Positions 40,976-49,333 of a DNA stretch of 64,000 nt are shown here, piece by piece. The translations under genes were made by a program, and so were the position numbers. The DNA lies in contig JAFSSM010000049.1 of NCBI GenBank assembly GCA_017451025.1, positions 1 to 64,000 of the forward strand, written 5' to 3'. The stretch comes from Synergistaceae bacterium. GTDB taxonomy: Bacteria > Synergistota > Synergistia > Synergistales > Aminobacteriaceae. A model generated the notes under the pieces. The model had not been told where the DNA came from. It did no database searches and worked only from the letters and a program-made list of their open reading frames with translations. Numbering within the stretch: the first letter of the stretch is position 1; every line of letters starts with the position of its first letter.

Positions 40976-41608
40976 TTAGCCCTCCGCTTCAAGTTTCTTC
41001 ATTGCGGCATTCAGGCTGTCCATGATAATTTTGCGGCCCTCTTTGCTGGAATACACATCATCACTGAATCTCAGAGGTTCACCGAAAGTTATGCGGAGCT
41101 TCGTCGGCTTTATGAATGCGCTTCCAGGAGGCATTGCCTTAAACGATCCGTGAATGAACGCAGGCAGAATCGGAGCATGTTCGTGTGCGGCGATGAGTGC
41201 TACTCCGGCTTCAAGGGGCTGAAGGTTTCCGTCGAGGCTTCTTCCGCCCTCCGGGAATATCAGCACGTCGCTTCCTTCCTGGTAGAGTTTCATGAAACCC
41301 TTCAACGCTCCGGCAGCACTGGCGTTGTTCTGGCGCGATACCGGAACTGCTCCGAGTGCCCTTATGCACGTCCCGAAAAGCCAGCTGGTGAAAAGTTCTT
41401 CCTTCGCGAAATAGCGTAGACGACGCGGGAAAAAGCACCCGACTATCACGGGGTCGAGATTGCTCGCGTGATTGCAGGCAACGATAAACTTTTCGTTTGG
41501 GTCAAGCCTCGTGAGCCATTTCGACGAACATCTGTTGTAGATTATGAGTAATATTTTGAGGAAATTTCTGACGATAAAGTAAAAGATTTTGTTCTGTCCG
41601 ATCTTCAT
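40976..41608 (-). CDS. plsC: 1-acyl-sn-glycerol-3-phosphate acyltransferase
   Basis: PlsC acylates lysophosphatidic acid in phospholipid synthesis. The 210-aa protein has an N-terminal hydrophobic anchor (about 8-24), the catalytic HX4D motif CNHASNLDP, and the substrate-binding FPEGGRS. It overlaps cmk by 4 bp and is followed by yicC. The cmk-plsC neighbourhood is common in Firmicutes and relatives. Confidence 0.94.
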   Translation of the reverse strand: MKIGQNKIFYFIVRNFLKILLIIYNRCSSKWLTRLDPNEKFIVACNHASNLDPVIVGCFFPRRLRYFAKEELFTSWLFGTCIRALGAVPVSRQNNASAAGALKGFMKLYQEGSDVLIFPEGGRSLDGNLQPLEAGVALIAAHEHAPILPAFIHGSFKAMPPGSAFIKPTKLRITFGEPLRFSDDVYSSKEGRKIIMDSLNAAMKKLEAEG

Positions 41609-42270
41609 TGCGATATGTTACCCTCCGACTTCACGTGCTCAAGTATGAATGTTACTGCTTCTTCTTCCGTCATGTCCGAAGTGTCGAGATACACAGCTCC
41701 TTCCGGCACAGTAAGAGGGGCAGTTTTGCGGCTGGAGTCGTTTTTGTCGCGATCTGTTATTGCCGCAAGAATTTCGTCGTAGTTTGCGTTCTCTCCTTTG
41801 CGTGTGCGCTCAAGGTATCTGCGCCTGGCCCGTGCCTCCGGGCTGGCGGTCAGGAAGAATTTTATGCGGGCATCAGGGAAAACTACACTTCCTATATCCC
41901 GTCCCTCAGCGACGATTGAGCCGTGCTTTTCCTGTTCCTGCTGCAACCCGAGCAACGCCTCACGCACAGCAGGCACAGCCGAATACACAGAGGCCAGCTC
42001 GTCAACTTCCGGAGTCCTGATTTCGCCGCTAACGTCAAAATCATTCACGAGGACTTTTCCGTCCCGAAGTTCCACCCGAATTTTCGTCAGTGCCTCGCGC
42101 AGATATTCGTCATTGTCGGGCTTAACTTCTGCCTGTGCCAAAATCAACGCTATTGCCCGGTAAATTGCCCCTGTGTCCAGATAATTTATGCCGAGCCTAT
42201 GCGCAACTGCCTTAGCAACAGAACTCTTTCCGGCTCCAGCAGGGCCGTCTATTGTGATTACGTAAGTCAA
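41605..42270 (-). CDS. cmk: Cytidylate kinase
   Basis: Cmk phosphorylates CMP and dCMP. The 221-aa sequence has the P-loop GPAGAGKSSVAKAVA, LDTGAIYRAIAL, VAEGRDIGSVVFPDA and RYLERTRKG, as in bacterial Cmk. It lies 3 bp after the HDOD gene and overlaps plsC by 4 bp. Confidence 0.96.
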   Translation of the reverse strand: MTYVITIDGPAGAGKSSVAKAVAHRLGINYLDTGAIYRAIALILAQAEVKPDNDEYLREALTKIRVELRDGKVLVNDFDVSGEIRTPEVDELASVYSAVPAVREALLGLQQEQEKHGSIVAEGRDIGSVVFPDARIKFFLTASPEARARRRYLERTRKGENANYDEILAAITDRDKNDSSRKTAPLTVPEGAVYLDTSDMTEEEAVTFILEHVKSEGNISQ

Positions 42271-42273
42271 TTT

Positions 42274-43164
42274 TTACAGCCCTGTCATGTCGCCCATATC
42301 GCTGGCCACGTTACTGGCAAAGTCGATCATCTCTGAAAGCAGGTTGTCGAAATTCCTTATCCCCAATCTCTCGATAGGCTCCGGGAACATGTACGCCTGC
42401 AATCCGTCAGCTCCCAAGCCTATACCCAGCATCAGGCATATCGTGTTTGCGAGGGTTACTACGTCGAGCAGGGGCTGGTACTCCTTCTTGTCTTCGGGAA
42501 GCTCATTAGGCTTGTGGTGATATGCTACGGCTATCCTGTAAGACTCCGGCATTTCCCACTTGCCCACAAGAATATCGCCTATCTCTGCGTGGTCAAAGCC
42601 CAGCACCTTCCACTCAGCTTCGGTGAAGGGAATGTGTTTCTCCTCGACCATCTTGACGATTATTCCGTAGCCGAAACGCACATAGTCGTTGAGAATTACC
42701 TTGCCTATGTCGTGCAGAAGGCCGCCAACATATGCGTCTTCGGTGCCGACTTTTTCCGTTATCTGCGCCAAATGCCTGGAAGTGTACGCCACCATCAGGG
42801 AATGCCGCCACAATTCGCCCCTGTCCAGCGCATAACCGGACAATCCTTTATCCATAGCAGAATACACGGTTGCGGCGAGGACTATGTTGCTGACGCTCTT
42901 ATAGCCCAGCAGAGCAATAGCCTCCGAAATGTTGGAGATGTTGCGGGTCATTCCGTAGGCCGCTGAATTTGCGAGTTTTAGTATGCGCAGAACAAGCCCT
43001 TCATCGCGTGCAAGGCTTTGAGCTACGTCCGCAGCGTTGCTTCCGGGATCATTGAGCTTCCTCATTGTCTCGAGCACAAACTGAGGGAACGATTTTATGT
43101 TCTTCATGTTGCCGATAATTCTGGTCTTGATTAGTTCTCTGGACTTTTCATCTATCTCACTCAC
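42274..43164 (-). CDS. HDOD-domain signalling protein
   Basis: This 296-aa protein is almost entirely an HDOD domain, related to HD phosphohydrolases and found in signalling proteins. It has FPQFVLETMRKLNDPGSNAADVAQSLARDEGLVLRILKLANS, the typical HDOD start, and GGLLHDIGKVIL later. The HD dyad is present, so some catalytic capacity may remain, but most HDOD proteins are regulatory. It has no receiver or GGDEF partner and is embedded between rluB and cmk in the operon. Confidence 0.92.
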   Translation of the reverse strand: MSEIDEKSRELIKTRIIGNMKNIKSFPQFVLETMRKLNDPGSNAADVAQSLARDEGLVLRILKLANSAAYGMTRNISNISEAIALLGYKSVSNIVLAATVYSAMDKGLSGYALDRGELWRHSLMVAYTSRHLAQITEKVGTEDAYVGGLLHDIGKVILNDYVRFGYGIIVKMVEEKHIPFTEAEWKVLGFDHAEIGDILVGKWEMPESYRIAVAYHHKPNELPEDKKEYQPLLDVVTLANTICLMLGIGLGADGLQAYMFPEPIERLGIRNFDNLLSEMIDFASNVASDMGDMTGL

Positions 43165-43202
43165 GGACTGCTGCCCCCTTCTTGTGAAAAGATTATATTC
43201 AA

Positions 43203-43937
43203 TTAAACTTTGCCGATGCTGAATATTTTAGAGTAGAGATCGGAAAAAGACAAACTTACATACTCGCCGACACCCAGACTTTCCAGAACCATACCGCCAA
43301 TTCTGCGGCGTATAAGCCTCTCCACACGAAAACCCGCCTCTCTTGCCATAAGCCTGACCTCGCGCTTCAGACCCTCAATGATGACGATTTTCACCCACTG
43401 ATTTGCGGGGTCCCTGTCCATCACATTAATGCTCACCGGTTTTACGTGATGGCCGCCCTCAATCTCAAACCCTTTTCGCCAGCGTGCTAACTGCTTCTCG
43501 TTGATGGGAATGTTGAGCAGGGCTTCGTACTCCTTCTGAATCTGCTTTGAGGGGTGAAGTATGCTCTGCGTGAAGTCGCCGTCGTTCGTGAGAATCAGGA
43601 GGCCCTCGCTCTCGCGGTCAAGACGGCCTACAGGATAGAGCCTGCCCTTGTGCTCAGGTATCAGGTCAATCACTACGGGGTCGTATTTGTCGCTTGCGGC
43701 GCAGACATAACCCGTAGGCTTGTTGATGACGTAGTAGACGTGAGTGCTGAGGGTCAGGGGCTTGCGGTCAAGGGTAACTACGTCGTGGTCGGGGTCAACC
43801 TGGAAGAACGGAGCGAGGACGATTTTTCCGTTGACCTGGATTCTGCCGGAGAGTATTACGTCTTCGGCTTTGCACCTTGAAGCAACTCCGCAGGAAGCCA
43901 GAAATGCATTAAGCCTCAATTTATCACTCCATTTCAC
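43203..43937 (-). CDS. rluB: Ribosomal large subunit pseudouridine synthase B
   Basis: This RsuA/RluB-family pseudouridine synthase has an N-terminal S4-like RNA-binding domain (RLNAFLASCGVASRCKAEDVILSGRIQVNG) and the catalytic GRLDRESEGLLILTNDG with its Asp. It modifies 23S (or less likely 16S) rRNA. The product is 244 aa. Its start overlaps the methyltransferase stop by 14 bp. Confidence 0.92.
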   Translation of the reverse strand: MKWSDKLRLNAFLASCGVASRCKAEDVILSGRIQVNGKIVLAPFFQVDPDHDVVTLDRKPLTLSTHVYYVINKPTGYVCAASDKYDPVVIDLIPEHKGRLYPVGRLDRESEGLLILTNDGDFTQSILHPSKQIQKEYEALLNIPINEKQLARWRKGFEIEGGHHVKPVSINVMDRDPANQWVKIVIIEGLKREVRLMAREAGFRVERLIRRRIGGMVLESLGVGEYVSLSFSDLYSKIFSIGKV

Positions 43938-44721
43938 AGCTGAATAGATTAAGCTGCATTGTATTTCTATTCACTCTGTCGTCAAATGAATCAAAACCCG
44001 AAAATTTTTCTGCTAATCTTTCGTTCGTCATAGCTATATATTCGGGGTTAATGTCTATTCCCGTCGCGTTCCTGTTAGTCTGCTGGCACACACGCAGTGA
44101 AGTCCCGCTGCCTACGAAAGGGTCAAGCACTTTATCTCCCTCGTCAGATGACGCAAGTATGATCCGCTCGAAAAGTGCTTCAGGCTTCTGTGTGGGATGC
44201 TGCTTTCTGTCCCTGTTGCAATAGTGAACGTGCGAGAACTCCCAGACGTTGCCGGGATTAGCTCCCTGCATATTGTTGCGGGCACGATAATATTTCTGCG
44301 GCACCCTTATTGCGTCAAGGTTGAACACAAAATTCTGAGGGTGCTTCGTGAAGAACAGTATATCATCATGGCGCGGCGAGTATCCTCGTGTCTTGCCTGT
44401 GCCCTGTGTGTAATGCCATGTTATCCATGAGTTGAAGTACAGGCCGAACTCCTGCTCAAGAATAATATAGACGTAAGAGATATAACGCATACCCATGAAG
44501 ACATATATAGACCCGTCATCAGTCAGAACGCGTTTTGCTTCTTTCAGCCATGAGCGGGAGAACTCCAGGTAGTCCGTAAATTTCAGGTTATCCTGATTGT
44601 TACCGTAGTTCTTGCTCAAATTATACGGAGGGTCTGCGGCAATCAGCCTGAATGAGGCATCAGGGAACTTCTTCATTTCAGTTACAGCATCTCCGCATAT
44701 GGTAATTATTCTCTGAGCCAT
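43924..44721 (-). CDS. Type II DNA methyltransferase, beta class
   Basis: This 265-aa enzyme transfers methyl groups to adenine-N6 or cytosine-N4 in DNA. The catalytic motif DPPYNL is near the N-terminus (residues 30-35) and the SAM-binding motif DPFVGSGTSLRVC near residue 200, the order of the beta class. HPTQKPEALFERII, before the latter, is also typical. It overlaps the restriction endonuclease gene by 16 bp and rluB by 14 bp. With that partner it forms a restriction-modification system. The recognition site cannot be read from sequence. Confidence 0.93.
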   Translation of the reverse strand: MAQRIITICGDAVTEMKKFPDASFRLIAADPPYNLSKNYGNNQDNLKFTDYLEFSRSWLKEAKRVLTDDGSIYVFMGMRYISYVYIILEQEFGLYFNSWITWHYTQGTGKTRGYSPRHDDILFFTKHPQNFVFNLDAIRVPQKYYRARNNMQGANPGNVWEFSHVHYCNRDRKQHPTQKPEALFERIILASSDEGDKVLDPFVGSGTSLRVCQQTNRNATGIDINPEYIAMTNERLAEKFSGFDSFDDRVNRNTMQLNLFSCEME

Positions 44722-45470
44722 TTATTCTTCACCGCCTCCCTGTAGAAATCCATGAACGTACGGCGTTTGCTGTGAAGGAATTTCTTGTCAAGCATCTGGC
44801 ACATCTCCCATGTAGTCCTATGCTGAAAGCTGACGTAATGAATATCCTTCACCTGTATCTGACCTGTTCCAAGCGCAGGGTTATAGCTTATATCGCTATC
44901 ACTGATATATTTCAGGTCATATGCTCTGTAATCTGTTATCTCCATGATGCCGTCTATAAGTCCTGTAGCCCTGTTGCGCTCAGAGTAGACTTTATGCTTG
45001 ATTGAGAGAACGATAAACATGAAATCAGGATCGTTGACGTAAGCTGTCCTGATTCTGCTGAAAGAAGTTATGTTAGGCCTCTTTCCGCTGTCAGGTATAT
45101 CGTCGGCAGTCGCTTTCACGTCAACACTGCCGGTGATTACGTCGCTACCCTTCCTGAATTGCAGAATAATATCTGCCATGTCAAGACGTTCCTGTGCTTC
45201 AGCATTGATGAGGTTGTAAATATTATTCTCATCGTCACTTATACCTGCAAAAACTTCAAATGCCCATGCTTCAATCATAGGACCGGCTATCTTGTTAATG
45301 TCCTTCAGGGGTAAGCCAGCCTTCAAGTTTGTGTTGATGATGATTTTGTTATCTCCGGCTGTTTCCCTGGCATCGAGAATCGATACTATCTGACGAATCA
45401 CAAAATCAGACTCTTCACGGTAAGATGCAGACTCCACAGGTATCTTGAAGGTAAGTTCCTCGTACTTCAC
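44706..45470 (-). CDS. Type II restriction endonuclease
   Basis: This 254-aa protein precedes and overlaps the DNA methyltransferase gene, the usual arrangement of a restriction partner. A PD-(D/E)xK-like site is visible: DMADIILQFRKG followed by GSVDVKATADD, about 15 residues apart, giving an Asp and a VDVK. I do not recognise the specificity. The gene is somewhat AT-richer than trpS and rluB around it, which fits acquisition. It starts 3 bp after the trpS stop, so it depends on the trpS promoter or one inside trpS. Confidence 0.82.
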   Translation of the reverse strand: MKYEELTFKIPVESASYREESDFVIRQIVSILDARETAGDNKIIINTNLKAGLPLKDINKIAGPMIEAWAFEVFAGISDDENNIYNLINAEAQERLDMADIILQFRKGSDVITGSVDVKATADDIPDSGKRPNITSFSRIRTAYVNDPDFMFIVLSIKHKVYSERNRATGLIDGIMEITDYRAYDLKYISDSDISYNPALGTGQIQVKDIHYVSFQHRTTWEMCQMLDKKFLHSKRRTFMDFYREAVKNKWLRE

Positions 45471-45472
45471 TG

Positions 45473-46483
45473 TTACCTCTTAGGGTTAGGAAGCAATCCC
45501 ATAGCAGGATAAATCTCGCTCATCGTCTCACGCGCAACTTTCCCTGCCCTCTCCGCTCCGTCCGCAAATATCTCATCCAGCAATGCAGTCTTGCCCTCGT
45601 ACTTGGCCCGGCGTTCACGCACCGGAGCCATCATCTCCTGAATGTGTGCGTTGAGTTTCTTCTTGCAGTCAATGCACCCAATTCCTGCCGTCCTGCACCC
45701 CTCGCAAATCTCCGCCTTCTCGCCCTCATCGTGATTGAACACCTTGTGCAAATCCCACACAGGACACTTCGCAGGGTCTCCGGAGTCTGTGCGTCTCATT
45801 CTTGCGGGGTCAGTCATCATAGTCCTCAATTTCTGCCACATTGACTCTGCACTCTCCGAAATCTCTAACGCGTTGCCGTAGGACTTGCTCATCTTGCGGC
45901 CGTCAATGCCCGGAACTTTCGGTGTTGCTGTGAATAGCGGCTGAGGTTCAACGAGTAAATCCTCGCCGAAGAAATTGTTGAAACGTCTGACCAGCTCGCG
46001 GGAAATCTCGAGGTGTGCACTCTGGTCTTCACCGACCGGAACGAGCGATGCCTTGTAGAGCAATATATCCGCCGCCATCAGTACAGGGTAGCCCAAAAAT
46101 CCGTACGTGCCCAAATCCTTATTGCTGATGTTCTGGAGCTGCTCCTTGTACGTGGGATTCCGGTAAAGCCAGCCCAATGGAGTAATCATTCCCAGAGCGA
46201 GGGCAAGTTCTGCGTGCTGCGGGACGTGCGACTGAATGAACAGGGGGGATTTTTCCGGGTCAAGCCCAACCGAAAGCCAGTCGAGCAGTGCTGTGTAACA
46301 ATATTCTCCGGTGTTGGCGGAGTCCTCGTAGTTCGATGTGAGTGCGTGCCAGTCTGCGATTGCGTAGAAGCACTCGTAGCGTTCGTCGTTCTGGAGCTTG
46401 ACGAAATTGCTCAAAGCTCCTGCCATGTGGCCAAGATGCAACGGACCTGTGGGTCTCATTGCGCTTAATACTCGTAATTTCAT
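45473..46483 (-). CDS. trpS: Tryptophanyl-tRNA synthetase with a predicted Fe-S cluster motif
   Basis: TrpRS charges tRNA-Trp. HIGH appears as PLHLGHMAG and KMSKS as GRKMSKSYG; the product is 336 aa. Cys240, Cys263, Cys270 and Cys273 are spaced C-x22-C-x6-C-x2-C, exactly the pattern that binds a [4Fe-4S] cluster in Thermotoga maritima TrpRS near the anticodon-binding region. Cys260 is extra. It is the first gene of the long minus-strand operon ending with ftsH, directly followed by the restriction-modification genes. Confidence 0.96.
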   Translation of the reverse strand: MKLRVLSAMRPTGPLHLGHMAGALSNFVKLQNDERYECFYAIADWHALTSNYEDSANTGEYCYTALLDWLSVGLDPEKSPLFIQSHVPQHAELALALGMITPLGWLYRNPTYKEQLQNISNKDLGTYGFLGYPVLMAADILLYKASLVPVGEDQSAHLEISRELVRRFNNFFGEDLLVEPQPLFTATPKVPGIDGRKMSKSYGNALEISESAESMWQKLRTMMTDPARMRRTDSGDPAKCPVWDLHKVFNHDEGEKAEICEGCRTAGIGCIDCKKKLNAHIQEMMAPVRERRAKYEGKTALLDEIFADGAERAGKVARETMSEIYPAMGLLPNPKR

Positions 46484-46557
46484 GTTAAGTCATTGCTCGT
46501 GGAATGCTATAATCCTTCCTCACTAAAGACGGTCATTTTCCAGTCCAAAATGCAATT

Positions 46558-46581
46558 TTTACAACTACATTTACAACTACA
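46558..46581 (+). repeat. Two tandem 12-bp repeats between trpS and nif3
   Basis: TTTACAACTACA occurs twice in tandem (46558-46569, 46570-46581). The region (46484-46644) otherwise holds a plus-strand TGCTATAAT (46505-46513) with no known target, and presumably the trpS promoter, which I could not place. Confidence 0.6.
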
Positions 46582-46644
46582 AAAATCGACCATAATTAAT
46601 GATGTTACAAGGCTTTATGCCCCCAAGCAAATAAACCTCCTTCG

Positions 46645-47412
46645 TTATATTCTCACCGGCTCAGGCAGTGCCTTAACGTCCAGCAATATCGTCTCAATTT
46701 TGCTCGCACTCAGCTGACGCACAAGTTCGGGAAGAGATGCCCGCTCCATTTCTCCGTGATCTGCAAGCGCAATGTTCATGTCCGAAAGCACATCTGCAAG
46801 CTCGTGATACTTCATGTCCGCAGTGATGTAAATATCAGCTTCATTCTCTAATGCGTCAATCCAGTATTCGCCGCCAGACCCTCCGCACAATGCTACTCGC
46901 GATATTTTCTCGGGCATGTCGTGCGAATAGAACGCCAGGTGCGACAATCCCCACGATGCTTTTACGTGCTCAAGGAATTTTTGTGTGTCCATTGCCTCCT
47001 TCAGCGTACCGAAAGCACCGAGTCCTGTCTCGTTATCCAGAACTTTAATCTTTTGCAGGCCCAGCAGTTTTGCCAGAGTCTCATTCACTCCTTTAGCCGC
47101 AACATCCCAGTTAGTATGTGCCGCAATAATATTTGTCCCGCTGTGTGCCGCGAGAAGAATCGTATCTCCCTGTTCCGTGTCGTCCGTTACCTTTTTCAGC
47201 GGCTTGAATATCAGCGGGTGATGACACACAATCACATTGCAGCCCTTGCTTACTGCCTCGGCTACCGCCATGCGCGTAGCATCAAGACACACTCCGATTT
47301 TGCGCACCTCGTCGTCGTAACTCCCTACCATCAGACCGCAATTGTCCCACTCCGCCGCAAGACTGAACGGTGCGAACTTGTTTATGCGTGCTATTAGTTC
47401 GATTACGTTCAT
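46645..47412 (-). CDS. Nif3-like dinuclear metal centre protein
   Basis: This 255-aa protein belongs to the Nif3/YbgI/DUF34 family, hexameric proteins with a dinuclear metal site and disputed function (annotated as GTP cyclohydrolase I type 2 in some databases). Metal ligands appear in EWDNCGLMVG, VIVCHHPLIFKPL, AAHTNWD and LADHGEMERAS. It lacks the long central insert of Firmicute homologues. It starts at the last base of the deoxynucleoside kinase stop region (1-bp overlap). Confidence 0.93.
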   Translation of the reverse strand: MNVIELIARINKFAPFSLAAEWDNCGLMVGSYDDEVRKIGVCLDATRMAVAEAVSKGCNVIVCHHPLIFKPLKKVTDDTEQGDTILLAAHSGTNIIAAHTNWDVAAKGVNETLAKLLGLQKIKVLDNETGLGAFGTLKEAMDTQKFLEHVKASWGLSHLAFYSHDMPEKISRVALCGGSGGEYWIDALENEADIYITADMKYHELADVLSDMNIALADHGEMERASLPELVRQLSASKIETILLDVKALPEPVRI

Positions 47413-48047
47413 TAGAATTTACGCTCCGGAAAATATGACTTGACCTGCTCAAGAAATGCATCAACCATTGACGGCGTATTTATGAATGCAGGGTTTGAGA
47501 GGTCCAGCTCTATGTAGTTCAGCTCGCCGGAAATTTCGGACTTCACGAAATCCAGAAAAGGCATGTATGCATCATAGAGGGATTTCCAGTATTCAACACC
47601 TGCGTCAATTTCGTCCTGCCTGCCCCTCGCGTGAATGCGCCTCATAATCTCGTCGAACGGACACCTCACCAGCACAAGGAGTCTGGGATTCTTGACGTAG
47701 CGCAGGAGTGAATCGTAGAGCGTCAGGTAACATCCGAGCTGGCTGTCCTTGAAGTAACCGTCCCTGTAGTACATCAGGGCGTAAACTTTGTCGCCGAATA
47801 TGCTTCTGTCCAGAATGTAATCATTTTCCTCGCTGGCGCACAGGTACTGAGCAAAGCGCGTTACCAGAAAGTTCAGCTGCATCGGGAACGCCCAGCGGTT
47901 ATCATGGTGGAAGCGGCTCAACAGGTCTAACGGATCCCGGAACTCTTCGGGCATAATCTTGAAGCCTAAGCGTTCGGATATGAGATTCACGATGGTAGAT
48001 TTGCCGCTGGCGGTCATGCCTTCGACAATAATCTGTATCTGGCCCAA
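47412..48047 (-). CDS. Deoxynucleoside kinase
   Basis: This 211-aa protein belongs to the dNK family (deoxyadenosine/deoxyguanosine kinase type), salvaging deoxynucleosides. It has the P-loop EGMTASGKSTIVNLI, an EEF-like acidic site (MPEEFRDP), YILDRSIFGD carrying the DRS motif, and RIHARGRQDE in the lid region. It overlaps nif3 by one base and is divergent from the GT4 glycosyltransferase gene. Confidence 0.9.
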   Translation of the reverse strand: MGQIQIIVEGMTASGKSTIVNLISERLGFKIMPEEFRDPLDLLSRFHHDNRWAFPMQLNFLVTRFAQYLCASEENDYILDRSIFGDKVYALMYYRDGYFKDSQLGCYLTLYDSLLRYVKNPRLLVLVRCPFDEIMRRIHARGRQDEIDAGVEYWKSLYDAYMPFLDFVKSEISGELNYIELDLSNPAFINTPSMVDAFLEQVKSYFPERKF

Positions 48048-48180
48048 AATGTATTAGCTCCTTTACGGTGATTAATTTGTGAGAATTATGCGATTATACC
48101 AGATTGCAAAACTCACCCGAAATTATTATCATTTTCCATGCTTCAACCCTTGACGCTCTAATCTAAAGGAGGCTACAAAT

Positions 48181-49278
48181 TTGACAGCAGACCGCAGACC
48201 CACATTCTGCACTCTCCAGAACATCCATAACGTACACCTCACAAAAGAAGTAGGACTAATTCCTTATGCTATGCACAAGTTCAAGAACTACGATGCTTTT
48301 ATGGCGACATACCGCAATGACGAATACTCCAACCTGAAATACACTCCAGGACTCAGAATGGAATTTATCCCCAAAGTTTCGGGAAACTGGATCATAGATT
48401 CTTGCTTGTGGCTAATCAGGAATGCGAAAAGGATTGATGTCCTGAATATTTATCACCCTGTCATGAGGACATTTGCACATGCACGAACCTACAAGCTCCT
48501 CAATCCTGGCGGCAAAATATACCTGAAATTCGACGGAGCTTACGGAAGACATAACAGGGGCACATTCTGGAAGCGTATGTGTTACAACTGGCTGGTGAAA
48601 CACGCTTACTGTGTGAGCACGGAACTTGACGGCAACGATAAAGTACTTTCCGACGACTGGGGACGCAAAATATTATGTGTGCCTAACCCAATAAACCCGA
48701 ACGAACTATCAGACTTCCGGCCATTTTCCGAACGCAGCAACGTTATTTTCACCGCAGGAAGGCTCGGCACTAAACAGAAAGCTACTGAAATTCTGCTTGA
48801 TGCCTTCGTGAAAATTGCGCCGAATATTCCGGGCTGGACATTGAAGCTGGCGGGAGGTTTCGAGGAAAACATCAACATAGCCCGAGATTTTTACTCTGCT
48901 CACCCGGAACTTGCGGGACGCGTGATATTTACGGGGGATATTCGGGACAGGAAAGAAATCACAGAGATGTACAGGGATGCTAAAATTTTCGCATTTCCTT
49001 CACGCTGGGAGAGTTTCGGTATTGCCCTGACAGAAGCAATGATGAACGGATGTTTTGCCGTCGCTACGGATATTCCGTCGACCAGAAGCCTCACGGAAAA
49101 TTTCAGGCTAGCACTAGGCTTTAAGGTTGATGATGTTGACGGCCTGGCCAAGAACCTGCTTTACGCCTGCACACATGAAGCGGAAATAGAACCCATAGCC
49201 CGCGAAGCCAGAACAATCATAACGGAACGCTGTGATCTGCGCAGAATTTGCGATGTTATTGCTGATGGCCTGAGTTAG
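48181..49278 (+). CDS. GT4-family glycosyltransferase
   Basis: This 365-aa GT-B-fold enzyme has the C-terminal Rossmann half of GT4: FTAGRLGTKQKATEILLDAF, LKLAGG, and FAFPSRWESFGIALTEAMMNGCFAVATDIPS with the E(x7)E motif. The N-terminal half is less conserved. It starts at TTG 48181 behind AAAGGAGG. Donor and acceptor cannot be predicted; surface polysaccharide or glycoprotein synthesis is likely. It is monocistronic, between the kinase gene and the secretion operon. Confidence 0.9.
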   Translation: MTADRRPTFCTLQNIHNVHLTKEVGLIPYAMHKFKNYDAFMATYRNDEYSNLKYTPGLRMEFIPKVSGNWIIDSCLWLIRNAKRIDVLNIYHPVMRTFAHARTYKLLNPGGKIYLKFDGAYGRHNRGTFWKRMCYNWLVKHAYCVSTELDGNDKVLSDDWGRKILCVPNPINPNELSDFRPFSERSNVIFTAGRLGTKQKATEILLDAFVKIAPNIPGWTLKLAGGFEENINIARDFYSAHPELAGRVIFTGDIRDRKEITEMYRDAKIFAFPSRWESFGIALTEAMMNGCFAVATDIPSTRSLTENFRLALGFKVDDVDGLAKNLLYACTHEAEIEPIAREARTIITERCDLRRICDVIADGLS

Positions 49279-49282
49279 TCCA

Positions 49283-49318
49283 TAAAAAAATCTCCCCCCG
49301 CTTCATCAACGAGGGGAG
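49283..49318 (-). terminator. Terminator of the type II secretion operon
   Basis: On the minus strand GCTCCCC (49319-49313) pairs with GGGGAG (49297-49292), followed by ATTTTTTT. It also lies just after the convergent GT4 gene and may serve both. Confidence 0.88.
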
Positions 49319-49333
49319 CATGTCTTCCAGCTG

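Noticed and set aside
46484-46717. Plus-strand frame and a possible T-box upstream of trpS
   Set aside because: The frame has no ribosome binding site and overlaps nif3. No T-box signature or terminator/antiterminator pair is seen in the trpS leader.
48150-48179. TTGACG-18-TACAAA as promoter of the GT4 glycosyltransferase gene
   Set aside because: Its transcription start would lie downstream of the TTG start codon at 48181.
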